Shown: positions 8,748 to 18,161, counted from the stretch's first letter. The stretch is DNA of 64,000 nt from HXMU1420-13 sp965249965 (GCA_965249965.1 OZ252262.1:62001-126000), one strand, 5' to 3'. A program made the numbers and translations. The notes: a model not told the origin generated them from the sequence alone.

Positions 8748-9824
8748 ATGGCAGATGATAAATCAGATCAAGAAAAAACCGAAGAGCCCACGTCGAGGCG
8801 CCTCCAGAAGGCGAGAGAGGAAGGTAATGTAAGCTCCAGCAAAGAGATCTCTTCCATCATGCTAATGATAGCAGCACTCCTAATGATTATGGGTGTAAGC
8901 GGGATGATTTATGATCGTATTTCCTACTTGTTCGAAACTTTCTTTTTCAATTCAGGCATGGGCTTCTCGGATTTAAGTCAGGCTGAGAGTTATTTACGTA
9001 CCGCTCTCTTTTTTGGGTTAGAGATCGTAATGCCCACTAGCGTCATGTTACTCATCGTTGCTGTGGTGGTTAATATGGTGCAAACTAAAGGGGTGTTCTC
9101 TGTTAAAGCCATGGAATTTAAAGGGAGCAAGATGGATCCCATTAAAGGCATGGGGAAAATATTTTCTGTGAAAGGCTTAGCAGAGCTTGCCAAGGGGTTT
9201 ATTAAGCTCGGCATAGTTGGCATCATCGTGTACTATCAAATAAAAAAAGATGCAACTGCCTATGTAGGATATGTAGTGGCTCCTCTGGAATATAGTATGA
9301 GTGAAATTGGTGGACATATCCTCAGTTTCGTGATTAAGGTCTTCGCCGCACTTTTCATTCTTTCTATTGCCGACGCTGTTTTCCAAAAGCAGCAATACAT
9401 CAAAAGTTTGAAGATGACCAAACAAGAGATAAAGGATGAATACAAACAAATGGAAGGAGATCCCCATGTAAAAGGTCAAAGAAAACGCTTCGGAATGAAG
9501 TTGATCCAACAAAAAAGAATGGATCATGCTGTACTTGCCAGCGACGTAGTTGTGACAAACCCAACACATTACGCAGTTGCACTTAAATACGACCCTGAAA
9601 AAAATGGTGCCCCTATTGTAATGGTAAAGGGACAAAGGCTCCGTGCATTAAAGATAAAAGAGCTTGCCAAAGAATATGGCATACCTATTGTAGAAAATAA
9701 GCCGGTGGCAAGAGCACTCTTTGCTACCGCCGATGAGGACGGATTCATTCCTGAAGATCTCTATCGGGCGGTTGCAGAGATTCTAGCCTACGTTTTCAAA
9801 CTAAAAAACAAACATAAGATTTAG
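8748..9824 (+). CDS. flhB: Flagellar export gate protein FlhB (autocleaving switch)
   Basis: FlhB is the export-gate component that switches secretion from rod/hook to filament substrates after self-cleavage. The 358-residue protein begins with the family signature EKTEEPTSRRLQKAREEG, has four hydrophobic segments between about 30 and 215, and carries the cleavage motif NPTH at residues 271-274 followed by YAVALKYD. Length matches E. coli FlhB (382) minus a shorter tail. In-frame upstream codons run into a TGA at 8733, which fixes the ATG. It heads a rightward unit with flhA 5 bases downstream. Confidence 0.97.
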   Translation: MADDKSDQEKTEEPTSRRLQKAREEGNVSSSKEISSIMLMIAALLMIMGVSGMIYDRISYLFETFFFNSGMGFSDLSQAESYLRTALFFGLEIVMPTSVMLLIVAVVVNMVQTKGVFSVKAMEFKGSKMDPIKGMGKIFSVKGLAELAKGFIKLGIVGIIVYYQIKKDATAYVGYVVAPLEYSMSEIGGHILSFVIKVFAALFILSIADAVFQKQQYIKSLKMTKQEIKDEYKQMEGDPHVKGQRKRFGMKLIQQKRMDHAVLASDVVVTNPTHYAVALKYDPEKNGAPIVMVKGQRLRALKIKELAKEYGIPIVENKPVARALFATADEDGFIPEDLYRAVAEILAYVFKLKNKHKI

Positions 9825-9829
9825 TGTAA

Positions 9830-11983
9830 ATGAAAATTGCCGGGTTTGATGCAAAGAAATTAAAAGGAACATTTTTCCAGACAGATGTACTGATTTCCTC
9901 TGGAATCATCATGATTCTTTTAATCATGATCATTCCATTTCCTACTCAGTTGATGGATTTTTTCCTGGCACTGAATATCACACTATCGCTGATTGTTCTA
10001 CTTGTAGCTTTTTATGCCTTAAAGCCCCTGCAATTTGCAGTTTTCCCGGGAATGCTGCTCATCCTAACATTATTTCGGCTTTCCTTAAACGTTGCTACTA
10101 CCCGCCTGATATTAAGTGAGGGAAACGCTGGTAATATCATTGAAGCATTTGGTGGCTTTATTGTACAAGGTAATTTTGTAATCGGGATTATCATTTTCTC
10201 AGTATTAGTGATTATCAACTTTGTGGTAATTACAAAAGGTGCTACCCGGATTGCTGAAGTTGCAGCGAGATTTACTTTGGATGCTATGCCCGGTAAGCAA
10301 ATGTCTATTGATGCAGATCTCGCAGCAGGGCTGCTAACCGACCAGGAAGCAAAAAAGCGCAGAGAAGAAATTGCTCGCGAAGCTGATTTCTATGGTGCCA
10401 TGGATGGTGCTTCAAAATTCGTTCGTGGGGATGTTATCGCCGGTTTATTAATCACCTTCATCAACATAATTGGTGGGTTGATTATCGGTACTCTTCAATT
10501 AAGAATGCCCCTTGCTGAAGCTGCTGCCACCTACACCTTAATGACAATTGGTGATGGACTGGTTTCTCAAATTCCTGCACTTTTAATTTCTACAGCTTCC
10601 GGTATGATAGTATCCCGTGCAGCTTCTGAAGGAAATTTAAGTAACGAACTAACAGATCAATTGTTGGGAAATCCAAAAACTGTGGTGATAGCCGCTGTAT
10701 TTGTATTTTTTATGGGGATGATGCCGGGACTTCCAATAATACCCTTCTGGGGAATTGGAGGCTTCTTGTTATTTATGGCCTTTAAAAACTTCCGTGCTGA
10801 AGAAAAAAAGGAATTAGAAGAAGCCGAAGCTACAGAAACAGCGGCAATGGTTCAGAAAAAAGAAGATCCGGTTGAGAATTATCTGGTAATGGACACCCTT
10901 GAACTGGAAATTGGATATAGTTTAATCCCAATGGTTGAAGCAAGCCAAGGCGGTGACTTATTAGAACGTATGACTTCGCTTCGTAAACAACTTGCTGCAG
11001 AATTAGGAATAATCATTCCATCTATTCGAATTCGAGATAATGTGCAGCTTGATGCAAATCAATACACCATAAAAATGCGGGGAGTTGTTCAGGGTCAAGG
11101 CGAATTATTACCAGGTTATTTCCTCACCTTATTACCCGAAGATTTCCGCCCAAATATCCAGGGAATTGAAACTAAAGACCCAACTTTTGGAATGGATGCC
11201 ATATGGGTTAGTGGAAAAAATAAATCTGAAGCGGAAAAATATGGGCTCGCAGTCATAGAAGCCGGAGCAGTGATCACCACCCATTTGATGGAAGTGCTTA
11301 AGAAAAACGCCCATAAACTCATTGATCGCCAAATGGTGAAAAAACTGGTTGAAAATGTGAAGGAACAGGCTCCTGCATTGGTAGAAGAACTGGTACCGGA
11401 TGGAATGAAGATTGGGGATATCCAAAAAGTGTTGAAACGTCTCTTACGTGAAAGAGTTCCTATTCGGGATCTCATAACCATTCTGGAAACGTTAGCAGAT
11501 TATTGCCAGCAAACGAATAATACCGATGTATTAAATGAATATTGTCGCGCGGCTTTATCCGAAACGATAACCCGCCAGTTTTCGACTCCGGAAAATGAAG
11601 TAGTAGTTGTGATGCTGGAGCCTCAACTCGAGTCACATTTGATTTCTCAGGCCCAACAAGGCACATTGAACAGCAATACGCTTGGCCTTACCCCGGATAC
11701 TGTAGAACGACTATATCAAAGTGCATCGAAGATATTTACCAATATGGTAAAAAAGGGATTTGAACCGGTTTTACTTACTTCACCCATCTTACGATTCACG
11801 TTGTTTGAGTTCTTGGCACCAATTTTGCCAGATATAAATGTGTTATCGTATAACGACATCGGCCAGGACATTCAGTTCAAAACTTTTGATCGTTTAACGA
11901 TTCAAGCACCGGAGCGAGCCATACAAGAAGCTCAACCCGAAACTAACCAACCGTCAATTACTGAAGAAACTGAGTTAGTATGA
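9830..11983 (+). CDS. flhA: Flagellar export gate protein FlhA
   Basis: FlhA is the major export gate subunit that couples proton flow to substrate entry and docks chaperones. The 717-residue protein has eight hydrophobic segments in the first 330 residues, with the conserved cytoplasmic loop RIAEVAARFTLDAMPGKQMSIDADLAAGLLTDQEAKKRR. The C-terminal cytoplasmic domain follows, including IRIRDNVQLDANQYTIKMRG. Length fits the family (about 690). It overlaps flhF by 4 bases (ATGA), indicating coupled translation. Confidence 0.98.
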   Translation: MKIAGFDAKKLKGTFFQTDVLISSGIIMILLIMIIPFPTQLMDFFLALNITLSLIVLLVAFYALKPLQFAVFPGMLLILTLFRLSLNVATTRLILSEGNAGNIIEAFGGFIVQGNFVIGIIIFSVLVIINFVVITKGATRIAEVAARFTLDAMPGKQMSIDADLAAGLLTDQEAKKRREEIAREADFYGAMDGASKFVRGDVIAGLLITFINIIGGLIIGTLQLRMPLAEAAATYTLMTIGDGLVSQIPALLISTASGMIVSRAASEGNLSNELTDQLLGNPKTVVIAAVFVFFMGMMPGLPIIPFWGIGGFLLFMAFKNFRAEEKKELEEAEATETAAMVQKKEDPVENYLVMDTLELEIGYSLIPMVEASQGGDLLERMTSLRKQLAAELGIIIPSIRIRDNVQLDANQYTIKMRGVVQGQGELLPGYFLTLLPEDFRPNIQGIETKDPTFGMDAIWVSGKNKSEAEKYGLAVIEAGAVITTHLMEVLKKNAHKLIDRQMVKKLVENVKEQAPALVEELVPDGMKIGDIQKVLKRLLRERVPIRDLITILETLADYCQQTNNTDVLNEYCRAALSETITRQFSTPENEVVVVMLEPQLESHLISQAQQGTLNSNTLGLTPDTVERLYQSASKIFTNMVKKGFEPVLLTSPILRFTLFEFLAPILPDINVLSYNDIGQDIQFKTFDRLTIQAPERAIQEAQPETNQPSITEETELV

Positions 11984-13452
11984 TACTGAAGAATATTTTT
12001 GGAAAAACTGTAGAGGCTGCAAAGAAAACTGCATATCAAATGTATGGGGATGACATACTCATTTTAGAAGCCTCAGAAGCACCCTCAGAGGGTCAAAAAG
12101 CTAGAGTTACCATTTTTTCGGATAGTCAAACCAGCGAAGAATCTACGCCTGCATCGCGCCAAAAGAGTTTCCGCGATTCATTAAAAGAACAGGATAACGG
12201 TGTTCAATTTGAACGCAGCAGTACGGCAATTGGAGCAAGAAAAAAACCTTCTAATGGTAATTTAGCTACACTAAGAAAGTATGCGACCGAGCAGATTTTA
12301 TCTGAAAAAAAGAAAGAAACAACCAAAGAGCTTGTCCCTGCTGGACAACAATTTTTACCGTCTGAGGAACCCACTCAGGAAAAAACTTCCCGGCAATATT
12401 ATCGCCGGGCAAATTTGCGGCCTGTGCAACAAAAAAATATTGAAGAAGAAGAATTGTTATCCGATGAGGCACCCACTACAGTAATACCAAAAACAGCCGG
12501 GAAATTTATCACTCATTTCAGAGAGTCGAAGCCTAATGAGAATTTACAACAAGCTCGGATGGCGGTGCAGTCACCCATCGAAAATCAAAAAGCGATAAAA
12601 GCACTACATAAGAGATTTGATAAACTCGAAGCTTTGCTCGATTCGCATTTATTGGCAGCAAATTTAGATTACGCTTGCCATCCTGTATTCCAGCAACTCG
12701 TTCAAACCGGAATCAATACAAGTACGGTAAGTAAATGGTTTAGTGAAATTATTGAAAAAGGAATTGACCCTTTTGAGCATGGTGAATTATTCATGGCAAA
12801 GTTAGCGGGAATTCTGCGAGATAGTCTGGGCAAAAGCAGCACCAAAGAACCTAGTAAGTTTATGCTCTTTGCCGGACCATCAGGCTCTGGAAAAACCAGT
12901 CTTATCCAAAAATTATGTACGCATCCTGATTTCATGCTCAATAAAACGGTAGCAGTAGTTACAATGCACCCACAGCAAAGTCCATCAGATGCTTACTACA
13001 GTATCCTAAGTACATTTTGTGAGGATCAAAAAATTTCGCATTTCACAGTTAAGAATGGGCTAGATGTGAACGATTATATAAATGAGTGGAAGGAGTTTGA
13101 TCACGTGTTGATTGATACACCTTCACTAAGTATCGAACAGGAAGACTCGTTTCGAGAATACTGGAAGATCAGACAAACTCTTACCCCGCTCACTCCGCTA
13201 GAAGTACACTTCGTAGTAAATGCTGCTCGCAGCAAATTCTACTTCGAACATACAACGGCAAAAAATCACCCAATGCAGCCCGATTATATCTCTATAACAC
13301 ATCTCGATGAGGTCTCACAATGGGGACCAATCATCCCATTTATGAAGGAGATGGATTGCGACGCTCGTTATATAAGCACTGGTAACACATTGCCAACAAG
13401 CCTTCAGGAATTTAACCCGCAATGGTTTGCACAAAAAGTGTTGGAGGCTTAA
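11980..13452 (+). CDS. flhF: Flagellar placement GTPase FlhF (SRP-type)
   Basis: FlhF is an SRP-family GTPase that sets the cell position, usually polar, of the flagellum. Of 490 residues, the first 25 (ILKNIFGKTVEAAKKTAYQMYGDDILIL) are the FlhF-specific N-terminal motif. Residues 35-200 are a charged, low-complexity linker. The NG domain carries the P-loop GPSGSGKT at 299-306. The G3 element is LIDTPS instead of the usual DTAG, and later G motifs are hard to see, so the GTPase domain is diverged. It overlaps flhA and is followed by flhG, the standard pair. Confidence 0.93.
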   Translation: MILKNIFGKTVEAAKKTAYQMYGDDILILEASEAPSEGQKARVTIFSDSQTSEESTPASRQKSFRDSLKEQDNGVQFERSSTAIGARKKPSNGNLATLRKYATEQILSEKKKETTKELVPAGQQFLPSEEPTQEKTSRQYYRRANLRPVQQKNIEEEELLSDEAPTTVIPKTAGKFITHFRESKPNENLQQARMAVQSPIENQKAIKALHKRFDKLEALLDSHLLAANLDYACHPVFQQLVQTGINTSTVSKWFSEIIEKGIDPFEHGELFMAKLAGILRDSLGKSSTKEPSKFMLFAGPSGSGKTSLIQKLCTHPDFMLNKTVAVVTMHPQQSPSDAYYSILSTFCEDQKISHFTVKNGLDVNDYINEWKEFDHVLIDTPSLSIEQEDSFREYWKIRQTLTPLTPLEVHFVVNAARSKFYFEHTTAKNHPMQPDYISITHLDEVSQWGPIIPFMKEMDCDARYISTGNTLPTSLQEFNPQWFAQKVLEA

Positions 13453-13455
13453 CAA

Positions 13456-14262
13456 ATGATGCACTTATTTGAACGTCCTGAACCCTTTATATTTACAACC
13501 ATTAGCGGAAAAGGTGGTGTTGGAAAAAGCATGTGCACCGTAAATTTAGCCACCATGCTAAATGACATGGGTTACAAAGTAGCTGTAATAGATGCTGACT
13601 TAGGTTTGGCAAATTGCGCAACGATGTTCAACCTAACGATTGAAGCAACTGTGTGCGATTGGATTATAAACAAATGCACGCTTGAGGATACTTTCCAACA
13701 ATCTATGGGAATTACTGTGATCACTGCTGCAAATGATCCGAAAGAAACTCGATTGGGCTCGGATGTTATTATGGATGCACTGGACCAGGTAATTTTCACA
13801 CTTAGCCAAACGCACGATTTTATTTTAATCGACACCCCTGCAGGTGCGGGTGAAATGTCGCTATGGGCGTTGGACGCCTCTGAGATGGGACTTCTGATAC
13901 TTGTTGATGAGCCGACAGCTATTTCTGATGCCTACCGCTTTTGCAAGTACATTTTCAGTATAGATCCATCTTATGCCTTTAGTGCTGTGGTAAATTTTGC
14001 AGAAAACGATGAACATGCAACCAGCACGATCAATCGTTTTAATACAATTCTAGCACATTTTCTTGAGCAAAAGATCTCGTTCATGGGGTTCATCCCGGAA
14101 CATGCACAAGTAAGAAAAGCCATTCAAAAGCAAAACACATTACTGGGAATGGATCCAAAAAATCCAATTAACCAAGAGGTGGAATACATTGCTCAAAATG
14201 TCATCTCTTTGTCGAACACATTGGAAAAACAACAATTTAAAATGGCATATGTAAACCATTAG
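13456..14262 (+). CDS. flhG: MinD-type ATPase FlhG/FleN (flagellar number control)
   Basis: FlhG limits flagellar number and stimulates FlhF. The 268-residue protein has the deviant Walker A SGKGGVGKS (residues 17-25), the Walker A' VIDADLGLANC, and the switch motif LIDTPAGAG. It ends in an amphipathic helix-like segment typical of membrane-binding MinD relatives. It follows flhF by 3 bases. Together the pair suggests polar or otherwise numerically controlled flagella. Confidence 0.95.
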   Translation: MMHLFERPEPFIFTTISGKGGVGKSMCTVNLATMLNDMGYKVAVIDADLGLANCATMFNLTIEATVCDWIINKCTLEDTFQQSMGITVITAANDPKETRLGSDVIMDALDQVIFTLSQTHDFILIDTPAGAGEMSLWALDASEMGLLILVDEPTAISDAYRFCKYIFSIDPSYAFSAVVNFAENDEHATSTINRFNTILAHFLEQKISFMGFIPEHAQVRKAIQKQNTLLGMDPKNPINQEVEYIAQNVISLSNTLEKQQFKMAYVNH

Positions 14263-14274
14263 GAGAATTAAAAG

Positions 14275-14499
14275 ATGTTATTACGCCTCATTTTAGTGAT
14301 TTCGTTACTGCTGTTTATGCTCTTACTCATTTCAGGAGTTCAAATTGATGTGGCCCTATACCGAAGTTTACTGGTATTTATGGGACTTTTTTCCGTGATG
14401 TATTTATCCATCTTTTTATTGAATGTAGTTCGCGACTCGAAGAACACAGAGCAAGTAGCTGTTGGCAGTAATAATCAAAATACCGAGCAGGAGACATAA
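14275..14499 (+). CDS. Small two-helix membrane protein of unknown function
   Basis: A 74-residue protein with two strongly hydrophobic segments (residues 2-22 and 29-50) and a hydrophilic tail rich in N, Q and E. AGGAG lies 8 bases before the ATG. It sits between flhG (12-base gap) and fliA (2-base gap), so it is surely cotranscribed. Several phyla have a small membrane protein at this spot, but I do not recognise a family. It could influence FlhG or sigma factor activity at the membrane, a guess from position only. Confidence 0.75.
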   Translation: MLLRLILVISLLLFMLLLISGVQIDVALYRSLLVFMGLFSVMYLSIFLLNVVRDSKNTEQVAVGSNNQNTEQET

Positions 14500-14501
14500 T
14501 T

Positions 14502-15272
14502 ATGGGAAATAAAACGCTTCAAGAACTTATAGAATTATATGCCAGCAACCCTGTTGATGGTCTTCGCAACTCGATCATAAGTAAATCTATGCCTTTAATC
14601 CGTAGCATTATTGGCAAGATCAGTCGCCCTGATCAGCCGTTGTCGCAGCGTGAGGATCTAGAAAGCGCTGCAATTACCGGTTTACTACAAGCTATGGAAT
14701 CGTACGATTGCACACGGAATATCCAGTTCAATACCTTTGCGTATTACCGCATTCGAGGTGCCATTGTTGATTACTTGAGAAGTATCGATCAATTACCGCG
14801 TAAACAGCGTAAAAATTATGGTGAAGTTCAAAAGACGATGGAACAACTAAGCCAGGTGCTGGGTCGCGAACCATCGAGCCAGGAAGTTGCCGATGAACTT
14901 GATATGGACATTCAAGATTATCATAAATTGCTATCAAACGTTCAGCAGCGAAATGTACTTTCACTTGATAGCCCGGCCTATGATGCAGATTCTGTCTCTT
15001 ATTATGAAACTCAATTAGATCCAAATAGCGAGGTCCCGGATAATAACCTTGAGAAAAAAGAGCGTACTGCTGCAATCATGAAGAAGATAGGTGAGCTCAA
15101 AGAACGTGATCGTTTAATTCTGATGCTCTACTATTACGAAGACATGACTATGAGCGAAATCGCTTTACTTCTTGAACTTACTGAAGCCCGGATTTCTCAA
15201 ATCGTTGGCAAATTACTTCTACAGCTTCGCCAGGAGCTCACCAAGGAAGAGGTTGTCTATATTGAGAATTAG
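14502..15272 (+). CDS. fliA: Flagellar sigma factor sigma-28
   Basis: FliA directs RNA polymerase to late flagellar promoters. The 256-residue protein has region 2 (REDLESAAITGLLQAMESYD, then FNTFAYYRIRGAIVDYLRSID), region 3 (VQKTMEQLSQVLGREPSSQEVADEL) and region 4 with the helix-turn-helix MTMSEIALLLELTEARISQIVGKLL. Length matches E. coli FliA (239). It ends the flhB unit. An AT-rich imperfect hairpin (15,271-15,299) just after the stop could be a weak terminator. Boxes matching its expected target sequence occur in four places in the window. Confidence 0.97.
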   Translation: MGNKTLQELIELYASNPVDGLRNSIISKSMPLIRSIIGKISRPDQPLSQREDLESAAITGLLQAMESYDCTRNIQFNTFAYYRIRGAIVDYLRSIDQLPRKQRKNYGEVQKTMEQLSQVLGREPSSQEVADELDMDIQDYHKLLSNVQQRNVLSLDSPAYDADSVSYYETQLDPNSEVPDNNLEKKERTAAIMKKIGELKERDRLILMLYYYEDMTMSEIALLLELTEARISQIVGKLLLQLRQELTKEEVVYIEN

Positions 15273-15333
15273 TTTTTTATGTGAACGCATTAAAAAACTC
15301 TAATCCTTATTTATTTTAGTTAACAAACCACCA

Positions 15334-15341
15334 ACCGATAA
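15334..15341 (+). promoter_or_regulatory. Possible sigma-28-like -10 box before the 88-residue gene
   Basis: ACCGATAA differs by one base from GCCGATAA and ends 37 bases before the ATG at 15,378, the same distance as the box before the kinase at 34,106. The -35 region at the expected spacing (TTTA) is a poor match, so this is a tentative site. Confidence 0.3.
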
Positions 15342-15377
15342 CCGTGATAGGATAAATGTACCCATGGAAGACATTGA

Positions 15378-15644
15378 ATGTCACTCTTACCCAAAATATC
15401 GCGATTACATAAAATTCCTGAGCTTCTAAAACACAAGCGTGAAGAAGAGCAACAGCAGCAGCACAAAAAGAAGCAAAAAAAGGAAAAGGAAAGAAATGCC
15501 CGTTATATAACTGACGAGGTAACTATTAGCCAGTCGTCGAAAGCCCATCTGGAAGTAGATGTGCCATTTAAAACCCCGGATGTTCCTGAGATTATTAAAG
15601 AGAAAGATGAGGGTAAGGGCGTAAAAATTGATTTGAAAGTCTAA
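15378..15644 (+). CDS. Small charged protein of unknown function
   Basis: An 88-residue, highly charged protein. Residues 15-45 are a lysine/glutamine-rich helix, followed by ITDEVTISQSSKAHLEV and a C-terminal GKGVKIDLKV. GGAAGA precedes the ATG by 7 bases. The DEVTISQSSKAHL segment is reminiscent of the short linker motif in FlgM-type anti-sigma factors, but the helical sigma-binding part is not recognisable, so I do not name it. It follows fliA by about 105 bases and converges on fliR. A flagellar role is inferred from location only. Confidence 0.6.
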   Translation: MSLLPKISRLHKIPELLKHKREEEQQQQHKKKQKKEKERNARYITDEVTISQSSKAHLEVDVPFKTPDVPEIIKEKDEGKGVKIDLKV

Positions 15645-15670
15645 GAACAAACGTTTTGACCTGATCTATC

Positions 15671-15708
15671 ACTGTAGAATAGTGTGCTTCAGTCAACTAT
15701 GATACAGT
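15671..15708. terminator. Imperfect hairpin between convergent genes
   Basis: Arms ACTGTA-GA-ATAGT (15,671-15,683) and ACTAT-GA-TACAGT (15,696-15,708) pair except for a central mismatch. There is no clear T-run on either side. The position between the stops of the small plus-strand gene and fliR suggests a bidirectional terminator. Confidence 0.35.
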
Positions 15709-15710
15709 TC

Positions 15711-16508
15711 TTATGCAAGTGGAGTAGGAACAATCTCGCCCAGGAATCCTTCCAGGAAAAAGAATAAGTTTTGAAAGACGATATCAAATGCAGTGGGCAA
15801 ATACGGCAATACCATCATAAATACTGCTACGCCAACGCCCATCTTAACTGGTAGCGCGATAAACATAAGGTTAGCTTGTGGCATAATCCTTCCAAAAATG
15901 GCCAGGCAAACATCCAACAAAAAGATAGCCATTAAGAAAGGAGAAGTGAGCTGAACTCCTAGAACGAATAAGTATTTTGCAACCTCTAGCATATATGTGC
16001 CCGCGAGGTAGATATTGTGGTCAACGGCGGGTACAATTTGATAACTCTTCGCAAGTGCAGTGATATAGATCTTTTCTCCATCAATACTCAGGAATATCAA
16101 AACAGCGATCATCCCAAGAATATTCGAAACAATTGAGTTTTGTTTTTGGGTTGAAGAATCGATCATCATCGCAAAACTTAGCCCGGTATTATAACTAATT
16201 AGCGTACCGGCCAATTCGAATCCTGCAAAAACAAGTTGACCAATTAAACCCATTGCAGCGCCAACTAACACTTCCATAATTATGGCAATAAAAACAGATA
16301 CCGTACCGTCGCTAGCACTTACAAAGGCCGCCTCTCCCGGAATTGCATAAAATAAAACGATGGTTGTTACCATTGCGAAATACAGACGGACCTGTATAGG
16401 AAATGCAGTATTATTAAAAAAGGGAGCCGTCATCACAACTCCGCCTACCCTTGAAAAAATCAGGAATACCGAGAGAATCGCATCGATGGTAAGTGAGTCG
16501 GTTCCCAT
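15711..16508 (-). CDS. fliR: Flagellar export gate protein FliR
   Basis: FliR is part of the FliPQR export pore. The 265-residue protein is largely hydrophobic with about six membrane segments and has the family signatures FLIFSRVGGVVMTAPFF near the N-terminus and the GFELAGTLISYNTGLSFAMMIDSSTQKQNS loop (residues 95-125). Length matches E. coli FliR (261). It is the last gene of the motA-fliR unit, 12 bases after fliQ. Confidence 0.97.
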   Translation of the reverse strand: MGTDSLTIDAILSVFLIFSRVGGVVMTAPFFNNTAFPIQVRLYFAMVTTIVLFYAIPGEAAFVSASDGTVSVFIAIIMEVLVGAAMGLIGQLVFAGFELAGTLISYNTGLSFAMMIDSSTQKQNSIVSNILGMIAVLIFLSIDGEKIYITALAKSYQIVPAVDHNIYLAGTYMLEVAKYLFVLGVQLTSPFLMAIFLLDVCLAIFGRIMPQANLMFIALPVKMGVGVAVFMMVLPYLPTAFDIVFQNLFFFLEGFLGEIVPTPLA

Positions 16509-16520
16509 CGAATTTGCCTG

Positions 16521-16790
16521 TTATTGTATGATCTGAGGTATAAACTCAAATGCACGTTGGGTGAAATCAATTGCAAATTGGATCATAAATCCAAACATGA
16601 AGAAAAGCACCGTAATTACGGCAACCATTTTAGGTACATAGGTTAAGGTCATTTCCTGGATTGAAGTAGCTGCCTGAAATATGGCAATACCCAAACCTAC
16701 ACTTACAGCTGCAATCATAACCGGAGCACAAAGTACTACAACCGTTGTGAGCATTTCCTGAACCCAAAATAAAGCTGTGTCAATATTCAT
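16521..16790 (-). CDS. fliQ: Flagellar export gate protein FliQ
   Basis: FliQ is the small two-helix subunit of the export pore. The 89-residue protein has two hydrophobic hairpins around the family motif SVGLGIAIFQAATSIQEMTLTYVPK. Length is identical to E. coli FliQ (89). Spacing is 5 bases from fliP and 12 to fliR. Confidence 0.97.
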   Translation of the reverse strand: MNIDTALFWVQEMLTTVVVLCAPVMIAAVSVGLGIAIFQAATSIQEMTLTYVPKMVAVITVLFFMFGFMIQFAIDFTQRAFEFIPQIIQ

Positions 16791-16795
16791 AATAA

Positions 16796-17581
16796 TTACC
16801 TAAAACTTTCTACGAGTGATGATACAAGCAGGTACCATCCATCAGTTAATACAAAAACTAAAATCTTAAATGGTAGTGAAACCATAACAGGCGGCAAGAA
16901 CATAATCCCCATTGCTAACAGTATAGATGCCACAACTAAATCGATAACCATAAATGGGATATAAATCATAAACCCAATTTGAAAGGCTGTTCGAAGTTCG
17001 CTAATTACATACGCTGGTACCGCGACATACAACGGCAATGTTTCTGCTGATCCGACAGTTTGGAGGCCCGCCATATCCATGAAATACAGAAGATCCTGAT
17101 CGCTGGTTTGGCGAATCATAAACTCTTTTAATGGAATTGCTGCTGCAGACAATGCTTCGATTTGTGTCATTTCATCATTTGTGTACGGTTGGATTGCTAC
17201 CGTATTTATTTCCTCGAAGGTTGGTTTCATAATAAAAATAGTGAGAAACAATGCCAGGCCTACCAACACTTGATTTGGTGGTGACTGTTGAGTTCCCAAT
17301 CCCATTCTTAAAAAGAAAAACACAACAATAATGCGCGTAAAGCTGGTCATCATCGTTACAAAAGCTGCCCCAAAAGACAGAACCGTGATTAAAACCAATG
17401 CCTGAATAGCCGAGGAAAGATCGTCCTCTTCGGCACCACCACCGCCAATGGATAAATCTATTTGTGGAATAGATGCCTGAGCCTGTACCAATTCCGGCAG
17501 AAATAGACATCCTGTGAGTAATACAAGCAGTATAGTTAGTTTTTTGGTTTTGCTTGCTTGCTCTTTGATAACCCGATCCAT
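16796..17581 (-). CDS. fliP: Flagellar export gate protein FliP
   Basis: FliP forms the core of the export pore. The 261-residue protein has a cleavable signal-like N-terminus (15-34) and the family signatures FTRIIVVFFFLRMGLGTQQSPPNQVLVGLALFLT and FMIYIPFMVIDLVVASILLAMGIMFLPPVMVSLPFKI. Length fits E. coli FliP (245). Order fliO-fliP-fliQ-fliR is conserved. Confidence 0.98.
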   Translation of the reverse strand: MDRVIKEQASKTKKLTILLVLLTGCLFLPELVQAQASIPQIDLSIGGGGAEEDDLSSAIQALVLITVLSFGAAFVTMMTSFTRIIVVFFFLRMGLGTQQSPPNQVLVGLALFLTIFIMKPTFEEINTVAIQPYTNDEMTQIEALSAAAIPLKEFMIRQTSDQDLLYFMDMAGLQTVGSAETLPLYVAVPAYVISELRTAFQIGFMIYIPFMVIDLVVASILLAMGIMFLPPVMVSLPFKILVFVLTDGWYLLVSSLVESFR

Positions 17582-17585
17582 TGTG

Positions 17586-18161
17586 TTAATTCCCCAGCAT
17601 TTTTAATATCGAATTAAAATCACTGCCGGAGATTTCTTCTCCCTGTGGAATTTTAGCCGGAGGCTTCCACTCATCTTTCGAATATCTGTGTAGCAAACTC
17701 ACAGAGCTGGGTGAGACACCTAGTATCCATATTTCTTCATTTATTTCAACAATTCGAAGCTGAATGCCTTGCCCAATTATATGGCTCGACAATTCCTGGA
17801 CTTCTTGCTCAGAAACTGGTGGTTTTTTCTTTTTTCTGGCCACCCAAATCCAAACAGCACCCAATACTGAAACCATTACAAAAAACGTAGTGAAGGCACC
17901 CTGGAATACAACAGGTTGCTCGCTATTATTGATTACAACTGGCTGATCATTTGAAGCTTCACCAAGAAGACTAGAACTAATATCTTTAACTTGTGCTGTG
18001 GTATCAGAGAAAACTAAAACAGAATCACGTTCGCTTGGTAATTCCATTCGCGAGACCAGGAAAATCCATAAAACCAATAGACCAATGCTAACTGAAATTA
18101 CAATTTTCAGTATTGCTTTAGGTTGTTTGGTGGATTGTTGAAGAAGCTTGGACAGGTTCAT
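17586..18161 (-). CDS. fliO: Flagellar biosynthesis protein FliO
   Basis: FliO stabilises FliP during export-gate assembly. The 191-residue protein has two hydrophobic segments (about 20-37 and 88-108), followed by a cytoplasmic domain with LRIVEINEEIWILGVSPSSVSLLHRY, the FliO motif. An extra N-terminal membrane segment and a short periplasmic loop make it longer than E. coli FliO (121). The start overlaps the fliN stop by one base. Confidence 0.85.
   Translation of the reverse strand: MNLSKLLQQSTKQPKAILKIVISVSIGLLVLWIFLVSRMELPSERDSVLVFSDTTAQVKDISSSLLGEASNDQPVVINNSEQPVVFQGAFTTFFVMVSVLGAVWIWVARKKKKPPVSEQEVQELSSHIIGQGIQLRIVEINEEIWILGVSPSSVSLLHRYSKDEWKPPAKIPQGEEISGSDFNSILKMLGN

Noticed and set aside
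9177..9635. Minus-strand open frame of 152 codons inside flhB
   Set aside because: It is antisense to well-conserved flhB sequence including the NPTH site, and its translation has no family features.
14728..15075. Minus-strand open frame of 115 codons inside fliA
   Set aside because: Antisense shadow of conserved sigma-factor regions.
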